DNA from: Paulinella micropora
Taxonomy: Eukaryota; Cercozoa; Imbricatea; Euglyphida
NCBI GenBank assembly: GCA_009731375.1
Contig: BJOX01000314.1
Location: forward strand, 534,797 to 594,012
Length of the DNA: 59,216 bases
Reading direction: 5' to 3'
The notes below the pieces were generated by a model that saw only the letters and a program-made list of their open reading frames with translations, was not told where the DNA came from and made no database searches. Shown here piece by piece: positions 23,649-34,040 of the stretch (position 1 is its first letter; each line of letters starts with the position of its first letter). A program made the position numbers and the translations under genes.

Positions 23649-23921
23649 ATGATTTTAATATTCTTGTTTGTGTTGTCTCCAACTTGTTGGAGATTTGCTA
23701 TGTCTCGGACAGCCTGCGACTTTTATAGCAGAGCAAATCAAACAAAACGAGATGCGTGTGTTTATTTTATAAAGCAAGGTATTGAATCCAAATTTAAATG
23801 TATTTACAAACCTCAAAGCGACTGGTGTGTTAGTTTTGATGAAGCCCTGCCGTTAATATGTGCGGGTAATGATGCTTCGTCTTGGTATATGACACATATA
23901 TATGAATGTTCATTTCTTTGA
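23649..23921 (+). CDS. Predicted secreted Cys-rich small protein
   Basis: 91 residues from the ATG at 23649. The first 15-18 residues (MILIFLFVLSPTCW) form a strong hydrophobic signal peptide, followed by a short domain with several cysteines (RTACDFY, RDACVYF, FKCIY, DWCVSF, LICAG, YECSF) able to form disulfides. It is the only plus-strand gene within the minus-strand morphogenesis block and starts 28 bp from the divergent gene at 23620. No family recognised; it could be a captured host gene or a virion or cell-surface factor. Confidence 0.5.
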   Translation: MILIFLFVLSPTCWRFAMSRTACDFYSRANQTKRDACVYFIKQGIESKFKCIYKPQSDWCVSFDEALPLICAGNDASSWYMTHIYECSFL

Positions 23922-24006
23922 ACTAGAAGGTGATGGAAGGCAAATTCCTATGAGTAAGGTCAAAATACCTACATAAGTATTAGCAACCTCGCACGGCAAG
24001 TTCTTT

Positions 24007-24258
24007 TCAGATAGCCTCACGATACAAAGGGTTATAATGGCGATAATGATACCCTAAGTATTTAATAAGTCTGCTGTCGGTTGGCCTATTTTTTATACAA
24101 CAACAATTCCAGTTATCTTCCAGTTCGTGCTCTACTTTTTTTTCCTCAGTCTTTAATTCTACTTCAAGAACACGAGACTTTAATTCTGGAGTTAGTTCGC
24201 CATCCATATCCATAATAGGCGGTGGTCTGTGAAGTCTAGTTGTATTATTGTTTGACAT
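24007..24258 (-). CDS. Small protein of unknown function
   Basis: 83 residues, intact, with an N-terminal polar region, a central Glu/Lys helix and a C-terminal conserved-looking NWNCCCIKNRPTDSRLI then YLGYHYRHYNP. Its ATG overlaps the last codons of the fibre gene (stop at 24245). The aromatic/His-rich end could bind metal or nucleic acid, but nothing is established. Confidence 0.5.
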   Translation of the reverse strand: MSNNNTTRLHRPPPIMDMDGELTPELKSRVLEVELKTEEKKVEHELEDNWNCCCIKNRPTDSRLIKYLGYHYRHYNPLYREAI

Positions 24259-26043
24259 TTGAAAAAACGACTGCTCTGATTTCTGCTAATTGGTTTGCTT
24301 GATCTTGTAATATATTAAGTAAAGTTTTATTTTCTTTTTCTAAATTAACTACCTTTTCTGATAATTGTTGAACCGCTTTAATCAATGGTGCTATAAACTC
24401 GGTATAACACATACCATAATCATAATCACCGGTTTCAACACATTTATATGTATCAGGACTAGCACTTATACCTTTAAATTCACATTCCGCTTTTTATTTT
24501 GGACATTGAACCATTATCGGCTCTTTTGACAATCCTGCAAAATCTAATCTATCAATTTCAGACAATACTCCTTCTACCTCTTGTGCTATTAAACCTGCTC
24601 TTTGTTTTTTGTTGTTATCAATCATGCGATAGCAGACTGGATTTAATTTGTTGATAAAATCTAAGCCTAAACATTCTTTTATGTCTTCTTTTTTTCTCCT
24701 ATCTGAAGGTGCTGTTACGGTTCCCTTACACCATAAATTTCCGCTATTCCCATTCAAAGACATTAACAATTGCTNNNNNNNNNNACTATTCCCATTCAAA
24801 GACATTAACCATTGCTCCGTAGAATTCTCCCACACAAAACCATTGGATGAACTATTATTACATCTAAACCTCATAACAAAATCTGAAATACCATTTCCCG
24901 CCACTGCTGTGCCATTTGATAAACTTTTGTTTGATCCTGGGGTTGACATATAAATCCCCCAACTTGTATTGGTGACATCATATAAAAATATACCTCTATT
25001 AGTTGTCCCGTCTGTTTGTCCTTGAATTCCTATTTTCGCTCCATTAGTAGTTGTGGTCGTTAGCAACCCAGAGTATGTAATCCCCGCATTCGCAGTTAGT
25101 AATCCTGCTGTGCTTATATTCATCGCCTCAGACCATGTTATATTGCTTCCCGCCGTTATTCCTGATTTATAATAAAAAGCGAGTTTACCACCTTTTTGAA
25201 TTAGAAAGTTTGAACCGCTGTGGCTTGATTTCCAGTTCGTGCCATCAAAATAAGTATCAAAACTTAAGTTTATATTGTCGTGTGCCCAGTTCAATAATTG
25301 AAATGTTGGATAAGCATCCGCCGTTGTTATTGCTTGTAAGTGTGCCCCTCCGATATTTGAAGCCGCCGTATTCTAAGCCCCCTGTCGCCCCATTCACTGA
25401 TTTTGATGTGTTTGCTATAATTATCGGTCTGCTTATCGATGATATTAGCGATGTTGATATTTTATCGCTCGCCGTTAATGTTGTTGTAGTCATGCCAGCA
25501 GTTGAAGTGATTGATGTTCCTGTTATTGTTCCACCATTTGTTATGTTGTTTGAATTCATATCCAAAGCACCATAAAACCGCATACCACCAGCATTGTTAA
25601 AACGGACAATGTCAGATGAAGCACTTTTATTATCCAAAAGTTTTGAAATATAAAGACCTGCTCCTTTTACATCAAATGCTACATTCGTGAATACATAACC
25701 TCTTTGGTCTGCGGTTCCACTTGTAGCGGTATTTAGAGTAAATAAGAAATATTGATAATCACCTGATGTCTGTGAAAAGAATATATCTCCTCCATTTTGG
25801 TTTAATATCCTCGCCCCATTATATGTTATATTTCCACCATTAATGATAACTTGATTATTAAAATCCGCCGTTTGTGTTAAAGTTAGATATTTTATCGTGC
25901 TCGTCCCGTTGAATGTTTTAATTCCTGTTATAGTTTGGTCTCCTGCTAGTTTCACGCAATTGTCATCCAGATATTGTCTATTTACCGCTTCATTCGCATT
26001 TTGTGGTGCTCCTAGATTAACAATCCGACTGCTATTACAATCT
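24245..26043 (-). CDS. Fibre protein, C-terminal part with S74 intramolecular chaperone
   Basis: Trimeric fibre-like protein. Reading the minus strand: KLAGDQTITGIKTF collar-type repeat, then a long Ser/Thr/Asn/Gly beta shaft, then the peptidase S74 chaperone beginning PSDRRKKEDI with the self-cleavage Ser-Asp pair, LNPVCYRM and GLIAQEVE, then a trimerising coiled coil (LVNLEKENKTLLNIL) ending at 24245. Breaks: a shift between about 25375 and 25290, a 10-N join at 24775, and an in-frame TAA at 24496. It opens to the left of 26043 without a start; the N-terminal half lies inverted on the plus strand beyond. S74 domains are known from phage tail spikes and some eukaryotic viruses. Confidence 0.75.
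24775..24784. other. 10-N scaffold join with duplicated flanks
   Basis: About 28 bp (TTCCCATTCAAAGACATTAA core) is repeated on both sides, so this is an unmerged contig overlap, not a real repeat. Confidence 0.95.
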
Positions 26044-26044
26044 A

Positions 26045-27041
26045 AGCCAGTAGCATTAATTTACTAAATACTAAAGATGTTGATGAATGGATATTTGAGC
26101 ATCAAGATAATAATGATAAAGTTTCAGCGAGTGGAAGTATAGATAGCCACAGCGATGTGACAATATCAGGTTTCCCAACAGATAATCAACTGCTTATGTA
26201 TAGCACGGGGCAATGGAGAAACACCACACCACCCTTTTTTAGATTAGACGGCACTGCTAGTATGACGAGAGGACTAAATATGGGTGGTTTTGCTATTTCA
26301 GGGGCTTCTACGTATAATGGAGTTAATCTCGCAAATCTCGCAGTTGATGGTTCGGTGGTTAAACTAACAGGAGACCAAACCATAGGAGGAATTAAAACAT
26401 TCAGCAACATAATAAATGCGAGTGCGGGTCTTGATATGAAAAGCCAGAGCATAACAAATGTGAATTTGGTTGATGGCGTGGATGTTTCAGTTCTTGATAC
26501 TTCGGTGGTTAAACTAACAGGAGACCAAACCATAGCAGGGAATAAAAAATTTACATCAACTTTAGAAGTAAGTGGTTCGTCCAATCCTACTTCTTTTGAT
26601 GGTATTGGTATTGCCTTTGATACAAATATAGGAATGATTGCAGCACAAAAAACAGCAAGAGCGACTTGGTATCCGATACAAATAACTGGTTCATATGTAG
26701 AGTTATATTCAGGTAATACTTTAATTATAACCGCAACTGGAACAACATTAAGTTTGAATAACAACAAAATAACAAACTTAGCCGACCCTTCCGCTTCAAC
26801 AGATGGAGCAAATAAAAGTTATGTTGATACAAAAGACGGGCAAAATGTGAAACTAACAGGAAACCAAACCATAGCAGGAATTAAGACATATAGCAGCGGT
26901 GTTGAAATTACTAGAAATTCAATCAATTCAACAACGAAGGGAACATTCATTGTTTTCAATTCTACCAGTAATATCGGGTCAATTGCTAGTTTGGATATGA
27001 AAACTGCAACATATTACAACTTTGAAATTTCTGCGAAAAAA
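26045..27041 (+). CDS. Fibre protein, N-terminal part, inverted (copy 1)
   Basis: Plus-strand open frame without start, beginning DVDEWIFEHQDNN and passing through three repeats of the type VKLTGDQTIxGIK and a KITNLADPSASTDGANKSY block, the pattern of phage fibre collar repeats. It is homologous to the repeat at the start of the minus-strand C-terminal part. Head-to-head placement with that part means neither can encode a whole fibre as drawn. It runs into the 225-N gap and is duplicated almost exactly after it. Confidence 0.7.
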
Positions 27042-27266
27042 NNNNNNNNNNNNNNNNNNNNNNNNNNNNNNNNNNNNNNNNNNNNNNNNNNNNNNNNNNN
27101 NNNNNNNNNNNNNNNNNNNNNNNNNNNNNNNNNNNNNNNNNNNNNNNNNNNNNNNNNNNNNNNNNNNNNNNNNNNNNNNNNNNNNNNNNNNNNNNNNNNN
27201 NNNNNNNNNNNNNNNNNNNNNNNNNNNNNNNNNNNNNNNNNNNNNNNNNNNNNNNNNNNNNNNNNN
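27042..27266. other. Assembly gap (225 N)
   Basis: Unknown bases between two near-identical 1.06-kb copies of the fibre N-terminal region. Confidence 0.99.
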
Positions 27267-28351
27267 TTTACCGCTTCATTCGCATTTTGTGGTGCTCCTA
27301 GATTAACAATCCGACTGCTATTACAATCTAAGCCAGTAGCATTAATTTACTAAATACTAAAGATGTTGATGAATGGATATTTGAGCATCAAGATAATAAT
27401 GATAAAGTTTCAGCGAGTGGAAGTATAGATAGCCACAGCGATGTGACAATATCAGGTTTCCCAACAGATAATCAACTGCTTATGTATAGCACGGGGCAAT
27501 GGAGAAACACCACACCACCCTTTTTTAGATTAGACGGCACTGCTAGTATGACGAGAGGACTAAATATGGGTGGTTTTGCTATTTCAGGGGCTTCTACGTA
27601 TAATGGAGTTAATCTCGCAAATCTCGCAGTTGATGGTTCGGTGGTTAAACTAACAGGAGACCAAACCATAGGAGGAATTAAAACATTCAGCAACATAATA
27701 AATGCGAGTGCGGGTCTTGATATGAAAAGCCAGAGCATAACAAATGTGAATTTGGTTGATGGCGTGGATGTTTCAGTTCTTGATACTTCGGTGGTTAAAC
27801 TAACAGGAGACCAAACCATAGCAGGGAATAAAAAATTTACATCAACTTTAGAAGTAAGTGGTTCGTCCAATCCTACTTCTTTTGATGGTATTGGTATTGC
27901 CTTTGATACAAATATAGGAATGATTGCAGCACAAAAAACAGCAAGAGCGACTTGGTATCCGATACAAATAACTGGTTCATATGTAGAGTTATATTCAGGT
28001 AATACTTTAATTATAACCGCAACTGGAACAACATTAAGTTTGAATAACAACAAAATAACAAACTTAGCCGACCCTTCCGCTTCAACAGATGGAGCAAATA
28101 AAAGTTATGTTGATACAAAAGACGGGCAAAATGTGAAACTAACAGGAAACCAAACCATAGCAGGAATTAAGACATATAGCAGCGGTGTTGAAATTACTAG
28201 AAATTCAATCAATTCAACAACGAAGGGAACATTCATTGTTTTCAATTCTACCAGTAATATCGGGTCAATTGCTAGTTTGGATATGAAAACTGCAACATAT
28301 TACAACTTTGAAATTTCTGCGAAAAAAATAAGTTTTATTATTGACGGGACA
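27267..28351 (+). CDS. Fibre protein, N-terminal part (copy 2)
   Basis: Near-identical copy of about 25980-27041, including the inversion point (here about 27330) and the following plus-strand repeats. It extends a few codons further (ISFIIDGT) before a 10-N join. Whether this is a true duplication or an assembly artefact cannot be settled from the sequence. Confidence 0.65.
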
Positions 28352-28361
28352 NNNNNNNNNN
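28352..28361. other. 10-N scaffold join
   Basis: Joins the fibre fragment to a LINE fragment. The provirus interior is therefore not continuous in evidence here. Confidence 0.95.
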
Positions 28362-29062
28362 TTGAACAATGTAAACATGCCAAACTACTAGGCATAACAC
28401 TCCAACACAACCTGCGATACAATCAACACATAAGCAACATCATACGCAAACTACAGCCAACAATCACTTCTCTCCGATACGCACAACAATTTCTCCACAC
28501 AACAATCATGAAACAACTATACTACACGCACATCTTCCCTCATCTCATTCAACACATCTCCATCTGGGGGACCCATGACAAAAACAAAAAATACATACAA
28601 CCACTCATAAAAATACATAAAAAAATCATCAGAATAATAGCCAAGACTCATTACCGATCACATACTAAACCGCTCCTCGACCAACTCGAAATCCTTGATA
28701 TCACTCAACTATATAAACTAAGAGTTTGTATAGAAATCCACCCATTCATCCATCCCGCCAAAGAACTCAACAGACCACTACACGACAACACCTTCACCCC
28801 AACAAATCATATCCATTCATACCATACTCGACACTCAATCAAAAGCAACTTATTCATCGACCACAACACCCCATATCAAACAAAACTGTTCCTGCATCAA
28901 TGGAACCAACTCCCACAAGATATCAAGGACACAACATCACTCAACATCTTCAAAAAGCGGATAAAAGCTCACCTCCTAGAAAAACAAAAACATAATAATA
29001 ATAATGATAAAAATAACAACAATGACTACAACACACACACACACACACACACAAAAACATCA
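28362..29062 (+). mobile_element. LINE 3' fragment (RT thumb and C-terminal region)
   Basis: Open frame starting CKHAKLLGITLQHNLRYNQH, the thumb region that follows the catalytic palm in LINE reverse transcriptases, continuing through YYTHIFPHLIQHISIWG and ending WNQLPQDIKD...FKKRIKAHLL, the usual LINE C-terminus. It is followed by Asn codons, an (AC)n run and A-rich DNA. The frame is intact over 200 codons, so it is younger than the LINE at 2890-5610, which it resembles at low level. Confidence 0.78.
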
Positions 29063-29285
29063 AAAAAAAATTAATTAATTAATTAATAATTAACTTATAT
29101 GCATACATATATATATTTATATATGCATAAATAAGTTTATATTTAAAAAAAAAAACACACACACACACACACACACAACAGCAACCATCCACCAGCATGG
29201 TCTTTGAAGAATCCTCCGCCGGACTCCGTCCAACGAATATGGTCTCCCAACCACACCAACAAACCACTCCTTCACTTGCCCCTCT

Positions 29286-29332
<47 letters not shown>

Positions 29333-29708
29333 TTTTTTTCCCCTCTCCCTTCTCATACTACTGTCCAGACATATTCACTGAACTACTAATTTTCACTCAC
29401 TCCGATCATTCTAGTATATTACTACTGATGCAAACATAAACATTAATATTAATAACATGAATACTTAAGCTACATATTACGCAACATATCTAAACATAAG
29501 CATTAATATTAATAAGATTAATACCAAGCGACCTAATATTAATACTTTCAATTAATACGCTCGATTTAATAACTAGGTTTCCACCTTAGATAAAGGTATG
29601 ACTTAATAGCTATACTTTTCACGTGGACGATCCTTGAGTCCGATTGTAAAAATTGTTCTCTCAATAAAAACGAAGAAGAAGAAGAAAGAGAGAGAGAGAG
29701 AGAGAGAA

Positions 29709-29740
<32 letters not shown>

Positions 29741-30120
29741 GCGGGGAAGAGATTAGATAGGTAGAGAGAGCGAGAGATAGTGTGTGTGTATTTGTGTACC
29801 TTAGGTATGTTTGATGTGCTATGCCCAGGGCGGTTTCAGAGGAGGCATAAATGCGTGTGTTTGTGAAGCGGGGCAGCGCGAGGGAGGCAGGGTTGGCGAG
29901 GAGAGTGTGTATGTGAAGCGGGCAGTGAAGGTTCGAGGCCGGAAGGTGCGGGTTGGGCTGGGATGTGTTGGAAACCAGGTGGGTACCTACCTGAGAGCCC
30001 ACCTCAACTAAGACAAAAAAAAATTTGTTGAAAATTTTTTTGTAGAGAATTTGATTTCGATGTGTTTAGTGAAAACGTGGGGCAAAAAAGATCAGGTTTG
30101 ACTGAGATACGTTCAAAAAA
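29063..30120. repeat. Microsatellite-rich host-like DNA inside the provirus boundaries
   Basis: Contains (AC)n at 29158-29176, (CT)n at 29290-29325, (GA)n at 29680-29740, and a stretch of about 125 bp at 29738-29862 nearly identical to 55367-55488. That shared stretch holds an exon-like piece on the minus strand (SSETALGIAHQTYLR) with a GT donor. No provirus gene is recognisable between 29063 and about 30180. Confidence 0.7.
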
Positions 30121-30128
30121 AAAAGTGT

Positions 30129-30740
30129 GTGGGTCCAATTCGGGATTGTTCTTTAGTCGAGGTGGGTCCAATTCGGGACGTCGTGTCCAATTCGGAACAG
30201 TACACTGGACGAGTTAGAACGGTTCAACACCGAGAAGCAAGTCGTAAGAATTGGGGTAAGGCTGTTGAAAGTATTAAGAGCAAGAAAAACCAAAAAATTG
30301 AAATAGCGAAAGAGAAATTAGCAAAGTGTAGAAAGGCTTATGTAGGCGATGATGAAGAGATGGAGGAAAAGATAAACCGCATGGCCGAAACGGGCGTTGC
30401 TAATGATATTATTAATGGAAAATACCAAGATGATACACCAGAAGAAAGCAGTGAGAGTGATGAAGAATGTGATTTTACAGATATTATCGCAGAAAAGATG
30501 GCTAAGATGAAAATAAGAAGAGCAAAAGTAGAAACTAAGAGAACGAAGAATAGTAAGAAACCTGAGCCCGAGCCAGAGAGCGAAAGCGAAAGTGAAGAAA
30601 GTGAGGAGGAAATACCAGTAAAGAAAACAAAGGGTAAAAAATCAAGCGGTGTGAGTGTGAAAGTATATAATCAATCTTCTGGTGGCGCAAAGAAAGAAAA
30701 AAATAATGATGATATCTCACTGATGTTTTTAAAATTCTAA
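30129..30740 (+). CDS. Acidic/basic low-complexity protein of the provirus
   Basis: Open to 30740. The credible provirus part begins at about 30225 (REASRKNWGKAVESIKSKK), a Lys-rich helical region, then acidic Ser/Glu/Asp blocks (EESSESDEECDF; EPESESESEESEE), and a basic end KKTKGKKSSG before a short hydrophobic DDISLMFLKF. The upstream 30 codons include repeats of GTCCAATTCGGGA and probably derive from inserted DNA. It precedes the integrase by 9 bp, on the same strand. Function unknown; the charge pattern suggests nucleic-acid or histone-tail-like binding. Confidence 0.55.
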   Translation: MGPIRDCSLVEVGPIRDVVSNSEQYTGRVRTVQHREASRKNWGKAVESIKSKKNQKIEIAKEKLAKCRKAYVGDDEEMEEKINRMAETGVANDIINGKYQDDTPEESSESDEECDFTDIIAEKMAKMKIRRAKVETKRTKNSKKPEPEPESESESEESEEEIPVKKTKGKKSSGVSVKVYNQSSGGAKKEKNNDDISLMFLKF

Positions 30741-30749
30741 TAATATAAT

Positions 30750-31745
30750 ATGGACTACAAACATAGTCAGCAATAACAACAAGAAACTCCTGAGCAGACA
30801 GAACAAAAAGCAAAGCTTGAAGAGGCACTTGAAATACACGACCAATCAAAGCCTTCTAAAGTATAGAATACGATAACCGCACCAGAGGCTAAACCATTAA
30901 GTCAAGTGTTTATTGATTTAATGGATATGTCAAAAGTATCAATGAAACCTGGAAATGCTCATAAAAATTTTGGATTAGTTGCTATTGATGTATATAGCAG
31001 ACGCGGATGGATTGAACCAATAAAGCAAAAGACAACTGGCTATGTCTTAGAAGGATTGAAGAAAATTTTTACAAAAGAATTACCTGAAAGAATAACATCT
31101 GATAGCGGTGGTGAGTTTAAAGGACAAGTTGGTGAGTATTTTAGACAAAATAATATCGAACACAGGACAGTCCAAGTAGGAGACCACAGAACGATGGGAA
31201 TAATTGATAGATTTATTAGAACAATAAGAAATGACTTAAGTTTGCTTTGGGAATTTAATGGAAATTTTTCATGGGTGCCTTATATTCACGAGATTGTAAA
31301 AAACTATAATAACACATATCATACAGGAATAAATGCTGTCCCTATGAATGTTTATGAAGGTAAAGAAAGGAATACACAAGAAATATATAGAAATCCTTTA
31401 ATAAATGAGTTTCCTAAGGATACAAGAGTAAGAAAGGAACTTGAGCGGACTAATTTTTCAAAAGGTGATAAGCAGTATTCAAAAACTATTTACAAGGTAA
31501 AAGGAAGAAAATGCTTTAAGGTTATACTCAGTGTAGAAGATTTAGTCAGACCTGATGAATTATTGAAAACAAAACTTAGAGAACAACCTGAAGAAGAACA
31601 AGAGAAGGAGCAGTTAGCAGACAAAGTAAAACAAATTACCAAAGAAAAGAAAAATGTAAATTTGTTAAAGTCGTTAGATATAAAGCCTGAGAATATCCGT
31701 AGCAGTGCTAGGATAAAGAAGAAAAAAGAGATTATGGATTTATGA
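30750..31745 (+). CDS. Retroviral-type (rve) integrase with two premature stops
   Basis: Enzyme that inserts the linear element DNA into the host genome. The ATG at 30750 is followed in the same frame by TAA at 30774 and TAG at 30864; the catalytic core begins at VFIDLMDMSK and is then open to 31745. Catalytic acids: Asp in FIDLMD, Asp in ITSDSGGEF, and an Asp where Glu is usual in MGIIDRFIRT, 35 residues after the second. The C-terminal part has an SH3-like FSKGDKQYSKTIYKVKG segment and a Lys-rich tail. No N-terminal zinc-binding HHCC is seen. The stop codon lies inside the right terminal repeat. Confidence 0.88.
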
Positions 31746-32030
31746 CACATTCACGGGAAGGCGTAATATATCGTTAGGACTGCTATTGGTGCCACCAGAG
31801 GAAAAAGATATTCTAGAAATTCTATTTCCGTGAATATGTCTTTGCGACAGAATTTCACTTTTTTGTCGCAGTGTCGCAAAAAATTTGGAGGCATTGATTA
31901 ATAGGAAGAGAGATAATGGCTTAAATCTGCTTTTTTTTTTTTAATCAATAGGAGAGCGAATTTAGCCGTTATCTCTCTTGCTACCCCCCCATGTCTCGAG
32001 ATGCTGTCTTATAGTGGCACCTATACTACT
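31740..32030. repeat. Right terminal inverted repeat of the provirus
   Basis: 291 bp, inverted match to 8744-9077, with the C tract at 31984-31990 opposite the left G tract. It has one copy of the 26-bp GCGACA...TGTCGC unit. Ends in CTATACTACT, the inverse of the left end. Confidence 0.92.
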
Positions 32031-32036
32031 AAGATC
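32031..32036. repeat. Right target site duplication AAGATC
   Basis: Matches the left duplication exactly and directly adjoins the last base of the terminal repeat. Confidence 0.9.
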
Positions 32037-33369
32037 ACTGCCTGTTACGATAGTAGGATATTCAATAACAGATAACTGTTCTAACGATATGAAGACTGAG
32101 GAATACCTAAAGTAGGACTCCGTAAATCTCCAGGACCAAGGATAACCGACAGACCTGTAAGTATTGCCATTATATACCGGGTGGGCCGGCATAATCCACT
32201 GATCCCTTCTCACCCCCGAGCGCGCTCACCTACTACTAGTACTACTAGTACTAGAAGACCTATGTGCGCGCGAGGAGTCGAACTTACGCACCCGCCGACC
32301 GACATCTGGATAGAATGTAAATACGACCTGAGTGACGGTCGTCGACTCGCCGTACTCGTATTAACTAGATTAATGCATATGCCTTATATTAAGCAAAATT
32401 TCGATCAGTTGGGCCATTCGATGATACTTAAGCTTCGAATTCGATTCGGCACCACCCACCGCCCGAACAATCAGGTATTCGCCATCCCGCCCGAAACCGA
32501 TATCGCACACCGCTTGAATAAAATACTTGCCCCGGCCCTTTTCCAATTTCCCCCTTATCCGGCCCCTACTCATGATCATTCATCGTCCCCCCGACACTAG
32601 CTATCCCCCCGACCTATAGCTAGTGTCAGTCTAGATCTCTAGCTATACTATCCCATGGCCATGCGAGCCGACGTCTTCTAGGTCTTCTTTCCCTCGGATC
32701 CGAAACTCCGCTGATTCTGTTGATCCGGCGCTCGCCAGGCTGTGCCTCCTCATATTCGATCCCCACGCGTTCCAGATACACTGAAACAGATTCCTACGCG
32801 CTGAAGCAGCCCCCGACGTGCTCAAGCAGAATTCAAATCCGATGCGCTGAAGCCGCTCCCGTCGTGCTCAAGCCGAATCCTCCGCTTTGTGCCTCTGGCT
32901 TTTAATAGCCTCTTAGTGCTATATCGGTGCGCTGTACTCCCGGACGTCCAGCCCAGAGGCAACGTAAGCAAGGAAAGGCTCCCCCGGACCTTTGCTACCC
33001 CCACCGCGGTCCCCCCAGCTCTGAAACGCCATGCTTAAAACGAACCTGAGAGCCGATAAGACGAATGATATATACCCCCTATCTATCTGTCTATCCATCC
33101 CTTCTCCCCCAAAAAAGATCCACGTTCCTCTTTGGTTCCTTTCTTAGCCCCCATTGTTCCGCTCCCGTTCTGTTGCCCCCTTTCACCCAAGTGTCAGAGT
33201 TACCGCTTCCCCGCCATCATCATCGCAATCCTTCTCTTCATCTTTCTCATCGCTGTCCTGCGCCCCCTCCCCTCTCGCTATTCTATCCATTCCCCGTACT
33301 ATTCTATCTGCCCCCTTCTATTTTATCTATCATATTCATTATCACTATTTGTTATCACCTGTCTTCCTC

Positions 33370-33413
<44 letters not shown>

Positions 33414-34040
33414 NNNNNNNNNNNNNNNNNNNNNNNNNNNNNNNNNNNNNNNNNNNNNNNNCCCCCCCCCCCCCCCCCCCCCGCCCCGCTCCCGCCCCCT
33501 CTCTATCTAAACTGGATTAGTCAGTCTGCATTAGCCCAGTCTTGACCCGTATAACCCTTACTCGTAAATATATGTTGAAAATATAAAAAATCTGATGTCA
33601 TCGGTCGTCAGAGAGAGGAAAAATATAAAGTCTTGGGCTGCCCGCTCCGCAGTTTCCCCAATGAGCCTTTAAGATCGTTTTAGTTTCCGATATATCCGCA
33701 AAGTTTGATAGAATAATATTCCGATATATCCCGTAAGCCAGTATAGCTTCATAATATACCAGTTTGTTATATCCCGTATGGCCGCAGGTTTCATGATATG
33801 TTATTTTGTTATATCCCGCGTAAACCCGTAAGGTCACATGATTATAATTGGTAGTATAACCCATAGGCCTGCATAGTATGATAATTTTCTTATATATATA
33901 ACCCTTATGTCCGCAATTTGTACCTCGTAGGTTTTGATGTTCGGGTCATCAGCCGCTGTACTTATAAAGGTAAAAATATACCGCTCCCCTCTCTCTGTTC
34001 GTCAGTCATTTCCAATCCCGCTGATTATTAGTACCCTCAT
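32037..34040. other. Unassigned intergenic DNA
   Basis: No credible gene. 32,200-33,000 is GC-rich with alternating CTCAAGC/GCTGAAGC words; 33,370-33,482 is poly-C around a 48-N gap; 33,650-33,910 has degenerate repeats of about 50 bp with GATATATCCCGTA cores. It may include LTR or non-coding parts of the Gypsy element that starts to its right. Confidence 0.6.
33414..33461. other. Assembly gap (48 N) inside poly-C
   Basis: C homopolymer on both sides; the tract length is not reliable. Confidence 0.97.

Larger units (their letters stand above)
8744..32030. mobile_element. Polinton/Maverick provirus, 23.3 kb, full length with nested insertions
   Basis: Ends are AGTAGTATAGG... and its inverted copy, flanked by AAGATC duplications. 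The content is diagnostic for Polintons: protein-primed PolB, rve integrase, adenain-like protease, A32/FtsK-type packaging ATPase, double jelly-roll major capsid and penton proteins. Replication and small genes lie mainly on the plus strand at the left, morphogenesis genes on the minus strand in the middle, and the integrase on the plus strand at the right end. A LINE fragment and host-like repeat DNA occupy 28362-30120, and the fibre region is rearranged across gaps. Most large genes have frame breaks. The length is longer than the usual 15-20 kb, partly because of the insertion and duplication. Confidence 0.93.

Noticed and set aside
26186-26767. Minus-strand frame of 193 codons opposite the fibre N-terminus (and its copy at 27472-28053)
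   Set aside because: Shadow of the repeat-rich plus-strand fibre frame, which has collar repeats typical of fibres.
32181-32600. Plus-strand frame of 139 codons right of the provirus
   Set aside because: No motif, biased composition and no splice or start support; probably chance in GC-rich DNA.
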